Assembly: GCA_947179155.2 (NCBI GenBank)
Contig: OX359273.1
Location: forward strand, 42,195,023 to 42,259,022
From: Hedera helix
Lineage: Eukaryota; Streptophyta; Magnoliopsida; Apiales; Araliaceae
DNA length: 64,000 bases
Direction of reading: 5' to 3'
The translations under genes were made by a program, and so were the position numbers. Numbering within the stretch: position 1 is the first letter of the stretch; each line of letters starts with the position of its first letter. Of the stretch, positions 39,812 to 52,800 are shown piece by piece. A model generated the notes under the pieces. That model searched no databases. It was not told where the DNA came from and worked only from the letters and a program-made list of their open reading frames with translations.

Positions 39812-39872
39812 CCTTCGCTATGTTGCAGAAAATTTAGAAGGCCCTTCGCTATGTTGCAGAAAATTTAGAAGG
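39812..39872. repeat. 30-bp tandem duplication
   Basis: CCTTCGCTATGTTGCAG plus a further 13 bp ending AGAAGG occurs at 39812-39841 and exactly again at 39843-39872. Confidence 0.95.
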
Positions 39873-40595
39873 TTGGCAGATTTCAATTTACACATCTACT
39901 AGTCTATTAAAACCAAGTAAAATACAAGGGAATAATGAAACTCTGTTTCAGTACAAGATGGTGATTACTGAGTGGTTGTATCGCAGGTTTGGTCAATACC
40001 AACATTACAACAAAATCATTAAGGAACATGCCTGCCTCACAATGCGGGATTAGTCTCTGAGAATACCATCAAGGACCCCTTAAGCTTTGGTTGATGCAGG
40101 GATAGTGAGTTTTTGACATTCTTTACTCTTAACTCGGCTTAAGAATTCAACACTTTTATCACCATGCCTTGAGATCTTTCAATTCAATTCCCTAAATTAA
40201 GCCCAAACAACAACTTCGTTATGCTTTTCTCAGTAAATAAATCAGCTAAACATCATCCTATAAGAGATAGAAAATTGACATTTTACCCACACCCACCCAC
40301 ACACACCAGCAACAAAAAAAAGCACAACTTGACATGAAGATTTCTTTTTCAACTTGAGCAAGAACAAGAAGTGATTGAACATAAAATGAACACCACATAC
40401 TATGTGCAAATCAAATTATATTAATAACCCATCTAAGTTAACAAGATTTTTGTGATACCAAATTTTTTTTTATTGCGAGTTAAATAATACTCTTGTAAAT
40501 CATTGAAGGAAAAGAAATACAAACAGAGAACAGAGTATAGAGAAGCAGAGAGTATAGCAAAAACAGAGAAAACACACACACCCCTTTTATCACAG

Positions 40596-41135
40596 TTAAT
40601 GATTTTGTCTCCATGAAAATGAAAATCTTAATTGCTTGCTATTTTCTCCACCATTAAAAATCCTACCAGATGATTCTTCACTGCTAGAAGAACTCGAAAC
40701 TTGAGGCGGAGCCAGAGATGAAGAAGAAAGAGGAACAACTTGATTCTCCCCATCATCTTCATCTTCATTCTCAGCCTCTTCATCCTCTTCATCCTCATCC
40801 TCACCCTCATCGTCTTCATCTTCTTCATCATCATCAACATGACCATGATCATGATCCTGATCACTAATATCATTAGAACTATTATGAACACAAGATTCAC
40901 AGACTGAAACAGTGGGTCCAAGCTTGGGCCCAGAGCCAGTCCATGGAGTGGCAGATTGACAGGATTTGCACAGAAGAGTTCTCGAGTGCTTGGCCACTAG
41001 GAAATTAGCAGAGTGAACCCTCGCATCACACTCCCAACACAGGCTTGCTTGATCTGATTCACAAAACATTGTTGCAATGGAGTTGCACAGCTCACATTTC
41101 TTCATTTTATCCTCCCAATTTTTTTTACTTCTCAA
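40596..41135 (-). CDS. Single-B-box zinc finger protein, BBX28/29-like
   Basis: Uninterrupted frame of 179 residues. The B-box binds zinc through C14, C17, C25, D28, C33, C36, H41 and H50 (CELC...FCESD...CWECD...H...H), followed by LLCKSCQSATPW and GPTVSVCESC. Next comes a D/E-rich stretch (about residues 92-137), then NQVVPLSSSSLAPP and a Ser-rich end. The B-box and the NQVVP word after the acidic stretch match the BBX28/BBX29 subgroup, nuclear cofactors in light signalling and flowering that act through HY5 or CONSTANS. Homologues usually begin at MKKC, which is M11 here (41105); the upstream Met at 41135 is also in frame. It ends about where BBX28 continues into a longer region with an LDLNL motif, which is absent. 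Confidence 0.9.
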   Translation of the reverse strand: MRSKKNWEDKMKKCELCNSIATMFCESDQASLCWECDARVHSANFLVAKHSRTLLCKSCQSATPWTGSGPKLGPTVSVCESCVHNSSNDISDQDHDHGHVDDDEEDEDDEGEDEDEEDEEAENEDEDDGENQVVPLSSSSLAPPQVSSSSSSEESSGRIFNGGENSKQLRFSFSWRQNH

Positions 41136-41180
41136 ATCCTATAAATATGTTTGATTTATCAAATACTTTTTGGTGCTGTG

Positions 41181-41188
41181 TTTATATA
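41181..41188 (-). promoter_or_regulatory. Probable TATA box of the B-box gene
   Basis: TATATAAA on the minus strand, about 75 bp upstream of the MKKC start and about 45 bp upstream of the longer start. That distance favours initiation near 41155 and is compatible with either start. Confidence 0.5.
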
Positions 41189-44100
41189 TAAAAACTTCCT
41201 GATATTCCGACTGAGAAAGAGGAAAAAAGAAGTGAAAACAGAGGTGCAAATAGTTTTTTGAAAAGGGTCTTTGTTCAAGGTTCTTACACGTATATATCCG
41301 TGAGAAACAGAGGATGTTATAGTCTTATGCTTGACTCAACCATATTGACTGAAATAGTTGAGCATAACATTAATTATGCAGTCTATCCCAATAAAATTTT
41401 GTTTATCGTTTTTACGAGGGGCATATTCTAATGGAGTACCAAACAATATTTAAAGGAAAGCAATTTTGGAGTAGCAGGGATCCACTGACCTATTACGTTC
41501 TAATTACGTGACTTCACCTTTCTAATTATATGGTGACACACTAAACTGATAACGGTCACCAAACCCCATTGACATGCACATGGTTTATGTTAAATATCTA
41601 CTTTTTAATAATTTAAGGATGCATTTTAAGAGAAACCTGAAAAAAGAATTAAAGGGAAAACTTAATTTTATTACGTAACATTTGTGTTAATTCTGTACAT
41701 ACTATTCTGACATGTTCTTGGGGAGAGAATTTTCTATCGTCATTTCAAATTAATAAATAATCTTAATTCTTCAAGACTAATGGTCCAACCGCATAAATCT
41801 CGGAGGTAATAAATGAGACTCATTTTTCACCCTTGTACCCTAGCACTATTCGAATCATTGAATTAGGGACAACATTCATTCATTCATTCATTCATTCGTA
41901 CACCAAGAAAGAACTATAGAGTGCATTTATCTGTTACCAATATTACTATATCCAGTGGGTACCAAATGATTTTCCTTATCTTAAGGGCAACATTTAAAGG
42001 AAGGAAATAGTGTTACATGTATCATTCATAATAAGATCCAAAGTTTGACAGATCATGTAATATAGTAACACCTATAACAATGTGGTGGTTAATGTCCACA
42101 AACATAAGTGTGTGCATTGGATTTTTAGGGCTCATGAGTGCACGCGTGGAACAAATATGTTTGGTATGGCATGGGCGTCCTCCTCAATTAGAGAGGGTAA
42201 TGATATGATTTTCGTGACCACCCCGTCCGGCAATGTGGCTGGCTACTGCCAATTTTATTTTCAACCTTAGCCAGCTAAAAGGTGCATTATTATTATGTAA
42301 CAACAAGTGTCAAAATGCTAGACAAATTCTCATCTCATGCTCCCAAGTCATATTATGCATTTATGCTGTTTCCTATCTTGTACTATAGCAATCGATCGCA
42401 TGTATTATGTATCATTCTACGTGTCTTCCACGTGTCACTACCAATTTTAGATTTAAACCAGGTGGCAAGTTGTCTACGGTCTAATTCAAGTGAGCCCTCT
42501 GTGGGGCCCACTACACTGATGCATGGTCCATGTCCACCATGTTTGGAAGGAAGGAAGGATACGAAATAGTATTACTTCCTTTTTAAAACATAAAATCACT
42601 CGGTATTAATATATGATGAAAGTCGAGTAATTTTATATTTTGAAAATGGAAAGAGTTAAAGAAAATAAAAGAGAGTTCAAATGAGGAGCCATTAATTTTT
42701 TTTTAACTTTTTTTTATAGAAATTAATATATATTTTAAGAAATATGTGACAAATTTGAATTACATTTAATACGAAAGTCCATATAATAAAATAAAATAAA
42801 TAAGGATGAGTCATTTTTACCTATTACATATACGCACACGTGTCGTAATTATAATTCAATTAAAAACTTTTCTTATACATAATATGACATTTTCGTTATT
42901 AAACTTTAACTGAATATTTTGCTAAAAAAAAGTTCTTACAGCTCATTAAAGATTGAAAAGAGAGAAAAAAAAGTCGCCAAAAAAAAAAAAAATGAGTAGG
43001 GTAAAACTATAACTATTGTCACACTTTGATTGAAATTATGAAAATAAAGTTTGCATACATATATATCCATCAATATTTTTATTTAACTATCCAACTTAAT
43101 ATTTTTTTTCCTTCCATATACATATCATAAATCATGATAATTTTAATACATGTACCTAATGTAGCCGTGCAAATACTCCACTAAACCTTGTGATCATAAA
43201 ACATGATAATTTTAATTTGTTAGATTGATAAGAAAGTATAGGTGCAAGGAGACGGAGTAAGTTTAAATTAAGTGGATTAGACCAAGTATTTTCCTATACA
43301 AGAAGCATGCACCAAAACAGTTGGGCCATATTTGAAGAAGGATATAATATATAACTAGAGAGACCAATGTGATCCACACATGTAGTTTGTGGCTGTTAAT
43401 TGTTTAAACCCATGCCTTTCATTAATAAACAAATAATTCATTTATGTCACATACCATTCCCATACTATATAGTTAGGTAGAGGTATGATGATAAATAATA
43501 GATGTGTCGAGAATGTTCTGTTTATATATATTTATTTAAAATTATATTTTAATTTAAAAGGTTATTATTAGATTTATGGTTCATTAAGTTTTTATGTCCT
43601 TAATTTTTTTTCGTATATTTCAATGTCACTTGTTTGTTCTAACAAGAGTCTCTGTCAAACCTGTGAAATATTTCTGTCTGATGAGGTTTATATTCGAAAA
43701 GAGTGCACCATTTTTCTCAGGAAGTACATAATCTACTAAACATTCATAACTCATTGAATCTAACACACCACGTCTCTTTTTAATGACGAATCCATATTCT
43801 TCCATATCTCTTATCAAAAGACACCAATAGTCTCTGTAAGAAAAATTCACTACTTGCTCAATGAATTATTTTCATCTATTATGCGCAGTTCATACTATAT
43901 CCATGACCCAAGGCCATAGCCACGAATCTAATATTAGAGTTATTGGAAATATCTGACCCATATATATTCATCTAAAATCACATATTGACTTAAAAAGTTA
44001 ACCTATTAGGCCTATGGTCCATTAAAGTATATATATTAATTTTTCTCTTCATAATTCGAAATGAAACTTTACTATCACGTAATACCTCAACAAAATAAAT

Positions 44101-44847
44101 CACGGGGGCTAAGAATTTGGACGATGTTCTGTGCTACATGCTCAACCTTAATAATGAGATTACATACTTTTTAACTTTGGAATGGATAATTGTAGCTCAA
44201 TTATTCAATCAAATTGATGATCAGATTGAAAGACTCGTGACATTATGAGTGTGCTACATGACTTTGTCGTATCTTAAAAAATACGTAATTATTATTAATA
44301 TTTTTAAAATTAATTTGAGACATTCATAGTAATAAAATTTATAGTAAAAAATATTTCTAAAGATAGTCTATAATATTTATAATTACATTGATTGAAATTA
44401 AATAAATTTCTTTAATTTTGAATTTGAAATATTCTCTTTGCAAGTTTTTATATGATGGAAATCCATAGCTAGCAGTGTCGCCAAGATAATTATACGGGCC
44501 CAATTAGGTTGTTGGATCAATCCCACCGAACAATATTCTGGAGTTCAGTCTTCATAATAATTGCCATATCAAAAAATTTAAAATAGAGCCCATGCAATGC
44601 ATTCTACCATTGCTGAATCTTTACAGCCCATTTGCGACCTGAAAATTTCTTAAATAAGCGTGGTGCCTACATTTCTCTTTCTTTTTCTCTTCTATTTTTT
44701 TCCTTTTTTTTTTTCCCAATTTTAGGATGCCTTTATTCTGTGACATACTTTAACTTCTATGATTCTAAAGAGAGCCCTGCTCCTTTTATTGTTTGAAGTA
44801 TCTTTCTTTTATATTTATTTAAATTCTGCAAACCAATCACCTATTAC
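41189..44847. other. Intergenic region upstream of the B-box gene
   Basis: Proximal part is the B-box promoter; it has an ACGTG core near 41504. A 74-residue minus-strand frame at 43626-43850 has coding-like composition, but I recognise no family. No other coding signal. Confidence 0.4.
41873..41897. repeat. (CATT)n microsatellite
   Basis: Six CATT units upstream of the B-box gene. Confidence 0.95.
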
Positions 44848-45770
44848 TATGTTTGTTTGTAAAAATTATAATTCAGAAATTATAATCCCAAGACATGAAT
44901 TATAATATCAATGTTATATTTGTTGGTAGGGGTGCACACAAAACCGACTAAAACCGAAAAACCGACCGCACCGAACCAAACCGTTACTATTTCAAACCGA
45001 AAAATATAAAATCGAAAAATCGAACACTATAAAACTAAAAAACCGAAACTAGTTCGGTCGGTTTGGTTTGGTTTCTTAAAAAACCAAAACCGACCGAACA
45101 ATTTAAAATTATAATATAATTTATATATTTTTCTAATAAATATTTATTTTATATAATTATATATTTATTATATGTCTTTATTGTGACGAATTTGCAAAAC
45201 TTCTATCCTAGTGAGTGAGTTAGGTGATTTTTATTTTCGGATTTAGAGAACTTCTATTATAATTAGTAGTTATTGAGTTAGTGATTTATTAATTATTATG
45301 AAAAATTGGCAATATAATAAATATCAAATTATTAATTACGGAACCGAATAACCGAATAACCGAATAAACCGACCGATTTAACCGAAATCGAATAAACCGA
45401 TAACCGATTACGACGTAAAAATTTGGGCGGTTTTGATTTTTAATTTTTTATAACCGACTTAAATGGTTTGGTTATTTTTTTCTCCAAAAAACTGACCAAA
45501 CCGACCGTGTGCACCCCTATTTGTTGGTAAGAAATTACATTTAGATAAACCTATTAATCCCAAGTATCTTGTTTGTTTTTACAATTGAACTTGAGACTAT
45601 TAATCTAGAGATTATAAAATGACTTAATATAAGAGACAATTTAATACCATATTCAACCAGGTATTATAATTTCAAGACTATTGAATCATAGGATTAATAA
45701 TCTTGAGATTATAATTTCATGGATTATAGTATCATAGATTATAATCCCGAGTTTTCTGCAAACAGATAAA
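44848..45770. mobile_element. Foldback element A, interrupted by a hAT insertion
   Basis: Left end TATGTTTGTTTGTAAAAATT, right end (inverted) ATCTGTTTGCAGAAAACTC. Internal blocks such as ACTATTAATC and GAGATTATAAAATGA match element C at 46294-46682 on either side of the hAT element at 44927-45519. Removing the insert plus one copy of its target duplication restores collinearity with C. Confidence 0.75.
44927..45519. mobile_element. Non-autonomous hAT element
   Basis: 593 bp with 13-bp inverted termini TAGGGGTGCACAC and an exact 8-bp target duplication TTTGTTGG at 44919-44926 and 45520-45527. The subterminal regions are crowded with AACCGAC, CCGAACC and GGTTTGG words, the usual transposase-binding type of hAT elements. 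No transposase frame. It sits inside foldback element A. Confidence 0.9.
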
Positions 45771-45797
45771 TGCATTACAACTATTAACCCCAATTCT

Positions 45798-46135
45798 ATG
45801 TTTGTTTGTAAAAAATATATTTATGATTTGACTATTTACCTTAATTTAACACTACTTTGCACTATTTAATCATTTGATAAATAATTATTAATCCCTTAAT
45901 ATTAGACTATTAATCTCATAAAGTCATTTAGTAATTTAAAATAAATGAGATTATTAATCTCAATTTTTTCATGAAATTATATAATCTCATATAAATAGTC
46001 TTAAGAATGATAAAAAAAATAAAATAAAAAATTCATAGAACTATTAATTTTTCATTATAAGATAAAATAGTCCGAAGTAGTGTTAAATTAATACAAATAA
46101 TCCAATCCCAAATATATTTTTTGTAAACAAACATA
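45798..46135. mobile_element. Foldback element B
   Basis: Terminal inverted repeat TATGTTTGTTTGTAAA...; the right end reads ATTTTTTGTAAACAAACATA. The body is largely self-complementary (TTATTAATC, GATTATTAATCTC). CCCAAT flanks both ends with small offsets and may be the target duplication. Confidence 0.75.
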
Positions 46136-46293
46136 ACCCAATGATTGGCCTAATCAAAGAAGTTAGTTCGAAAGCCAAAATTTAAGAGAAATCTCTTAAA
46201 TACAATAGATCGATGCGAGGGTATATCCTTAAAATCGCTTGAAAAAATAATTCAGTCTCAATTGATACATAAGTGATTTAATAATACATAGGT

Positions 46294-46682
46294 TACGTTT
46301 GTTTGTAAAAATTATAATTTCAGAATTATAATCCCAATATTGTATTTGTTTGCAAGGATTACATTTAAAATAAAACTATTAATCCCAAAAATATTTTATT
46401 TATTTTTAAATTTAGATTTGAGACTATTAGTACAGAGATTATAAAATAAGTTAATATGTGAGACAATTTAATACCATATTCAATAAAAGATTATAATCCT
46501 AAGATTATTAAGTTATTTTATAATTTCTACACTAATAGTCCCAAGTTTAAAATTAAAAACAAACAAGATAAAATATAAAGACATGATTAATAATTTTATT
46601 CTAAGTGTAATATTTATAAATAAAAATAATTTTAAAATTATAATTTATATTTTAAAATTATAATTCTTACAAACAAACATCG
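46294..46682. mobile_element. Foldback element C
   Basis: About 389 bp, palindromic almost throughout: ACGTTTGTTTGTAAAAATT at the left pairs with TTCTTACAAACAAACATC at the right, and AAAACTATTAATCCC pairs with its inverse inside. Uninterrupted relative of element A. Confidence 0.8.
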
Positions 46683-48204
46683 TCTTTCCGCTCAAACTAA
46701 AAAAATAGAAAAAAGAAGATGCACTGCAACTGTTTGCAAGTCTCCAGAGAGAAGCCATCCCACAATTTGTTCAAGCGCGTCGCCATATACATTGATTGAA
46801 AAAAAGGTACTCCATGCATGTTAACAAAAAAATTAACTAAAAAATAAAACTTTCCCTAACCATTACTGTTATGTCACGAATTACGTCCCGTCCCAAAATT
46901 AAAATAATATTTTATAGTTGATTTTAAAATGAAAAAAACAAATTTCTATTATACTATTATTTTATAAATTATGTAATATCATGTCAACACTTATATTATA
47001 TATTTTTATTAATACTACGAGTGTTAAAAATTTTTTTTTTAAAAAAATTATAATTTTAAAAAATATATATTTAATTTTTTTTTTTGAGAAACGAAATATA
47101 TATTTAATTTAAGAATAGAGGAAGTAATATTTTGATTTAATGTCCATATTGGCATGTATTAAAATTCAAATCCACGTCAAATTTTGCGTAAGCTTATGTA
47201 ATATTTAGTGATTCTGGAGATTCTCTCACATGATATTTTATATTATTTATGTGATAATATATGAATACTTAAAATGAAAAGATTCATTTTAAATACTTAT
47301 ATAATATCACATAAATAGTATAGGCACTACGTAACTGGTGCTCTAGAAGAAAGGCTGAGAAAGAAATCGATTTATCTCAGAAATCGTACCAATTAAAATT
47401 GCACTAGCAATTCTGGTATATATTGTAGTTTTAAGTGGGTTGAAAAACTAAATTTACAGTTTGAGTTTAATTTCTGAATAAAATTGCACAAGAAAAAATC
47501 GTATCGTATCATGTTTTATTTGTATTTTTGTTGTTTGACCATTTTCAACATGGAGTACATCAAGAAGCATTATTATGAAAGTCATGTTTCAATTAATCTA
47601 TTTGAAATTATCCTTCATGTAATTATTTATGTTTTGAATTTTTATATATAAGTAGAATTTTTTTTATTAATTCATTTAAAATTATCTCTCATGTAATTTT
47701 TATTTTATTTTTATTTAAACAAAATATTATAAGTAAAGTTGTGTGTGTTATTAAAGTGGTATTTAATATTATGTGATACTAAATTATTGATTTTAATTAT
47801 ATAAAATTTAATTAGTTATAAAATTAAAATTATACTAAATAAAATTATATCGCATTTTATCAATTATAAATAATTTTATATATAATTTTAAATTTATTAA
47901 ATTATACTTAAATGATTTTATGCAGGATTTAAGTTTTAAGCTATGCTCATTTCTATCCAGAAGTATCTAATAATTGTTCGCAACATGTACCCTGCAGCCG
48001 CCTTATTGAGTCGGTAGAATAATCTTGACCACGTGTGCCGACTGGGAGGTATACACAGTTGCTTTTGAAAATCAAATGAAATGGAGTCAAAATTTTCTTT
48101 TCACGTTCTTTCTTTTCATCTTCGTAAACACTGACATATTACTTACTACATACCATGACAAATCCAAAATCTTCCGACTCGCTGACGTTGGCGGTGTAGT
48201 TGTG

Positions 48205-48252
<48 letters not shown>

Positions 48253-48809
48253 CAAAGCCAGATTTTTTATTTAATGAAGTAAAAAAATTTATATGATTAT
48301 AAATAATTTAATGGGGATTTAAGAGCATAGCCCCTGAACCAAATTTTTTTGAATAATTTTATATTTTTAAATTATATATATAAAATATATATTTGATTAT
48401 AATGATAATATAATAATTGTTAATTTTATATATATATTTATATGCATGTATATATATATATATCTTATTGACTCCTAATAGATTTTTTTAAAGACAAACT
48501 GTTTATAAATAATTAATTCATTTAAAAAATAATATGAAATTAATTATTAATTAGTTTAAAAAATTATATGAATATACATATATTATATAGAAAAAGTAAG
48601 AATGATATGAGATTAAGATTTAAGTAAGAAAGTTATAAAATTTTAATTTAACCCTATATATTAGAACTTTTATAAAATTTCAATGGGGTTAATTTGTATA
48701 TAATATTTAAAATTTTGTCATATATTATAAAATAAAACAAAAAAAATCAGTGGGGTTAATTGACTCCACATCCTCCAAAGTGACTTCGCCCATATATATA
48801 TATATATAT
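46683..48809. other. AT-rich intergenic region
   Basis: No gene found. Includes an 82-bp hairpin (47241-47322) and (TA)n at 48208-48247. The rest is low-complexity AT-rich DNA. Confidence 0.5.
47241..47322. repeat. 82-bp hairpin with ~39-bp arms
   Basis: The left arm TATTATTTATGTGATAATAT and following pairs with the right arm ending AATATCACATAAATAGTATA; there are few mismatches and almost no loop. Likely a tiny MITE relic. Confidence 0.7.
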
Positions 48810-49002
48810 GGAAAAAAATAGAGGTGCATAGCTGTGTAAACTCCAAATATGCACAATTTACTACGATCGTTGAGTTAAGTCACTCTACGATCTTAGCGAT
48901 CATTGAGTTAAGTCATTCTATGATCCTAGCGATCATTGAGTTAATTCCTTCTACGATCGTACACTGTGTACACATTTAGAGTTTGCACGATTGTGCATTT
49001 CC

Positions 49003-49006
<4 letters not shown>
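48810..49006. mobile_element. Second palindromic MITE embedded in microsatellites
   Basis: About 197 bp. The left arm runs from GGAAAAAAATAGAGG through GCTGTGTAAACTCC to TACGATCG; the right arm is an imperfect inverse (CGATCGTA, AGAGTTTGCACG, TGCATTTCC). The middle repeats a unit with TAGCGATCATTGAGTTAA. TA repeats lie on the left; (TC)n at 49007-49035 and (TA)n at 49036-49066 on the right. Termini and layout resemble 39523-39714. Confidence 0.7.
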
Positions 49007-49066
<60 letters not shown>

Positions 49067-49067
<1 letters not shown>

Positions 49068-49875
49068 CTTTATAAATTTTATTTTATTATTATATTATTC
49101 TTTTTATATTAATTTTTTAAAATCTTTTTATTAATCTTTTAAATTTTATAAAATTTTTATTTTTATTTTATATAATTTATACGCGTGACGCATGTCTGTT
49201 AATTATAAAAAACAATTGCTTTTAAAAATCAAGTGAATGGAGTGACAACATTTTCTTTATACATCTTTCTTTTTCATTTTCCTAAACACTTGACATATTA
49301 CTATATATAGTGACAAATGCTAGCATTTGTTATAATAAATATAATAGAAAGTTATAAATTTATATATGATCAAACGTGTGATCAAGAGTATGATAATTTT
49401 ATAGAATCCAAATTCGATAAATTTCATTATACTTTAATTAGGTTAGGCAGGTTGGTGCTATCAATTGATCAATAATCAAGACCAAGGCAGGTAGCGGCTA
49501 CCAATTGGTCAATAATCAAGACTATCTTGTCCTACCTTCTTCAATTAATTATGTCAAGTTGATCATAATTCGAACATTTTTTAGGACCTTCTTTACACTA
49601 TGCTTTCCAAGTGGATTAGTTTAACCATATGAACTACTTTTCTTGACATACGTGCGCTATTAGCGTACATTCAACCTTTCTTCAGGTCAAAGTTTACTAG
49701 CTTCATTAAATTATTATGTTGCCTTCTTCCTACTTTTACCATAAAGTTCATAAGCATATTATGCAAGATTAATGAGTCGCCACCTTAAAGTTTCAATCTT
49801 TGGTTTCTGCTTTCTACAGCATGATTGAATCTGTTCTTTAGATGATTATCTGCTCTCTGCTTCTGATGTGAAGAA
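49067..49875. other. 5' flank of the receptor kinase gene
   Basis: AT-rich promoter region. A short direct repeat (AATAATCAAGAC with neighbouring CAATTG) occurs near 49460-49525. No firm TATA call. Confidence 0.4.
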
Positions 49876-52800
49876 ATGACCAAAATTTGCAGAACCCCAG
49901 GAATTGTTTACCTTTGCTTACTCTTTTTGATCTTCAATAGTTTTCTTCTTGCTGTATTTTCACAATCAACCAACAACACAATTACACAAGGCCAGGTGAT
50001 AAGAGATGGCCAAATCATAATCTCCCAAAGCCAGAATTATGCGTTTGGATTTTTCAGCCCCATAAATTCATCATCGCGATATGTTGGCATATGGTACCAC
50101 CGAGTTTCAGTACCAACAGTCATATGGGTTGCAAATAGAGAGAATCCCATCTCTGGTAAATCTGGTATTTTAAGTTTTGGGAATGATGGAAATCTGCAAC
50201 TTTCAGATGGGAATTCTAGCATACTTTGGTCCACTAATTCTTCATCTGTATCAACCAACTCATCTGTAATTCTTAAGGATACTGGAAATCTTGTTCTCAG
50301 TAGAAGTGAGGAGATCGATGATAATAGTAAAGCCTTGTGGCAGAGCTTTAGTCATCCTACGGATACTTTTTTACCGGACATGAGAGTTTACACATATTCT
50401 CAAACTGTAGAAAGGGCTGTTTTCACTTCTTGGAAAAGTCCTAACGACCCTTCACCCGGAAACTACTCTATGGCATTTGATCCTCGAGGGTCACCACAAA
50501 TAGTTGTATGGGAGGGATTGAATCGTCGACTTTGGAGGAGTGGGCACTGGAACGGACTAGTTTTTATTGGTGTTCCCAATGCGAGAGCTCGCTACTTGTC
50601 TGGTTTTATAATCACTATTGAAAGGAACGGAGATACGTATTTTACTTATACTGCGTCAAACCGTTCACAATTCACAAGGTTTGCTATTCTATGGAATGGA
50701 GTTACAGATCAATTGACTTGGGATGACGGTAGGCAGGTTTGGAATGTGGTACTGTCACAGCCCTCTGATGATTGCGGAAATTATAACAAGTGTGGGAATT
50801 TTGGAGTTTGTAGTACGCAGGATTCTAGACTCTCTAGTACATGTAGTTGTGTTGAAGGGTTTGTTCCCAGGTTTGAAGATGAGTGGCATAGGAGAAATTG
50901 GTCTGGTGGGTGCATTAGGAGGACTCCTTTGAAGTGTGACAGGAATGATACAAATGATGGGTTTTTGGAAGTGGAAGGGGTCAAGTTACCTGATTTTGCT
51001 GATGTGTTGGTGGGGGCAGGAAATGAAAGGGAATGCCAAGAGAAATGCACAAATAATTGTTCTTGTAGCGCCTACGGATATGTGATTGGAATTGGGTGCA
51101 TGATGTGGGGTGGTGAATTGGTTGATATTGAGCAGCTTGGAGATAGTGGGAATACACTGTATCTTCGTGTTGCTAATTCTGAATTAGGTAAGATCATCTT
51201 GCCCCATCTTTCGCTTGAATCCTATTTTAGACTATCTTTCTGGTTCTTTACATCCGTGTGTATTTTCCAGCAGAAACTTTTTTAATGTTAAAATGAAGAG
51301 GAATATCTAAATGATCTATCTTTTACTCTTGGTGCCATATTAGAAAAACTTGAATTTCATATAGGTAAGGAGTTATAGTTCTAAACTTCATTCAAGAATT
51401 TAATCACAATTATTCAACCTTTATGTTTCTTTTCAGGAAGTAAGAGAAAAATGTCCACCATAGCAATTATAATAGTTGCAGTAGTCGGAACAATTATTCT
51501 TGGGGTCATTTTCTGGGCTCTATGGAGGTTCCGAGAAAAGCTGAAAGGTAGTGTCTTTAGTTCAGTTTATTGTTTTTTTAGCATCTACTAAGTTAGTAGT
51601 GTCTTTAGTTCTGTTTATTGTTTTTTTAGCATCTACTAAGTTAATTTCCAATATGAACAGCAGTCAAAAAGCTATGGGAGAAACAGAATAATTCATTGTT
51701 AGCTGATGTGAGCAGAAATGAAGAAGTTTCAACGGGCTTTTCGGGAGCTGATGAGCTTTCCATTGAAGGGAAACAAATAAATGGACCACAGTTGCCCTTA
51801 TTCGGTTTCCATTTTGTAGAAAAGGCTACTGACAACTTTGCTAACAAAAACAAGCTTGGTCAGGGGGGATTTGGTCCTGTATACAAGGTAAACTTTTTTA
51901 TGCAAACCATATTATTTGCAAACAAATTAAGCTGTGGCGAAATGTCTACGAATGGAATAACTTCCTATCCATTGTTCTGTTTTCCAGGGAGTCCTACCTG
52001 GTGGACAAGAAGTAGCTGTTAAAAGACTCTCAAAGTGGTCTGGACAAGGCTTGGAGGAATTCAAAACTGAGATGATACTAATAGCAAAGTTACAACATCG
52101 TAATCTGGTTAGACTGCTCGGCTGTTGCATTGAAGGGGAAGAGAAGTTGCTGGTTTATGAATACATGCCTAACAAAAGCTTGGATTCATTTCTTTTTGGT
52201 TTGTTCTTTCAGCCTTATAGTATAGCTTATGTTTATTTACTGCTTATCATTGCAACTCCATATTGACATAGTCTGATGGCATGGCAGATCCAGCCCAAAA
52301 AGCGCAACTCGATTGGAGTAAACGTTTTACAATTATCGAAGGGGTTGCACGAGGACTTCTGTATCTTCATCGAGATTCAAGACTCAGGATAATTCATCGA
52401 GATCTCAAAGCTAGCAATATTTTGCTGGATGAAGAGATGAACCCAAAAATTTCAGATTTTGGCATGGCACGAATATTTGGAGGGAACCAAAATGAAGCAA
52501 ATACAGTTCGAGTCGTTGGGACATAGTAAGTGGGACAATTTATTTCTCCAATGAATCTATGTTCTTACCCATATTACTCAACACCTAATAATTTGAATTC
52601 CATTTTTGTTACAATGCAGTGGTTATATGTCACCAGAGTATGCAATGGAAGGCCTATTTTCTGTGAAATCCGATGTATATAGCTTTGGAGTATTACTACT
52701 AGAAATTGTCAGCGGCCAGAGAAACACTACTTATCGCTCACCTGAATGTACTAACCTTATTCGATATGTAAGTTTTTTCTTCTCTGTTTTATTCTGTTGT

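Noticed and set aside
40628..40921. Met/Lys-rich minus-strand frame inside the B-box gene
   Set aside because: A shifted frame of the GAT/GAA-rich acidic stretch of the B-box gene.
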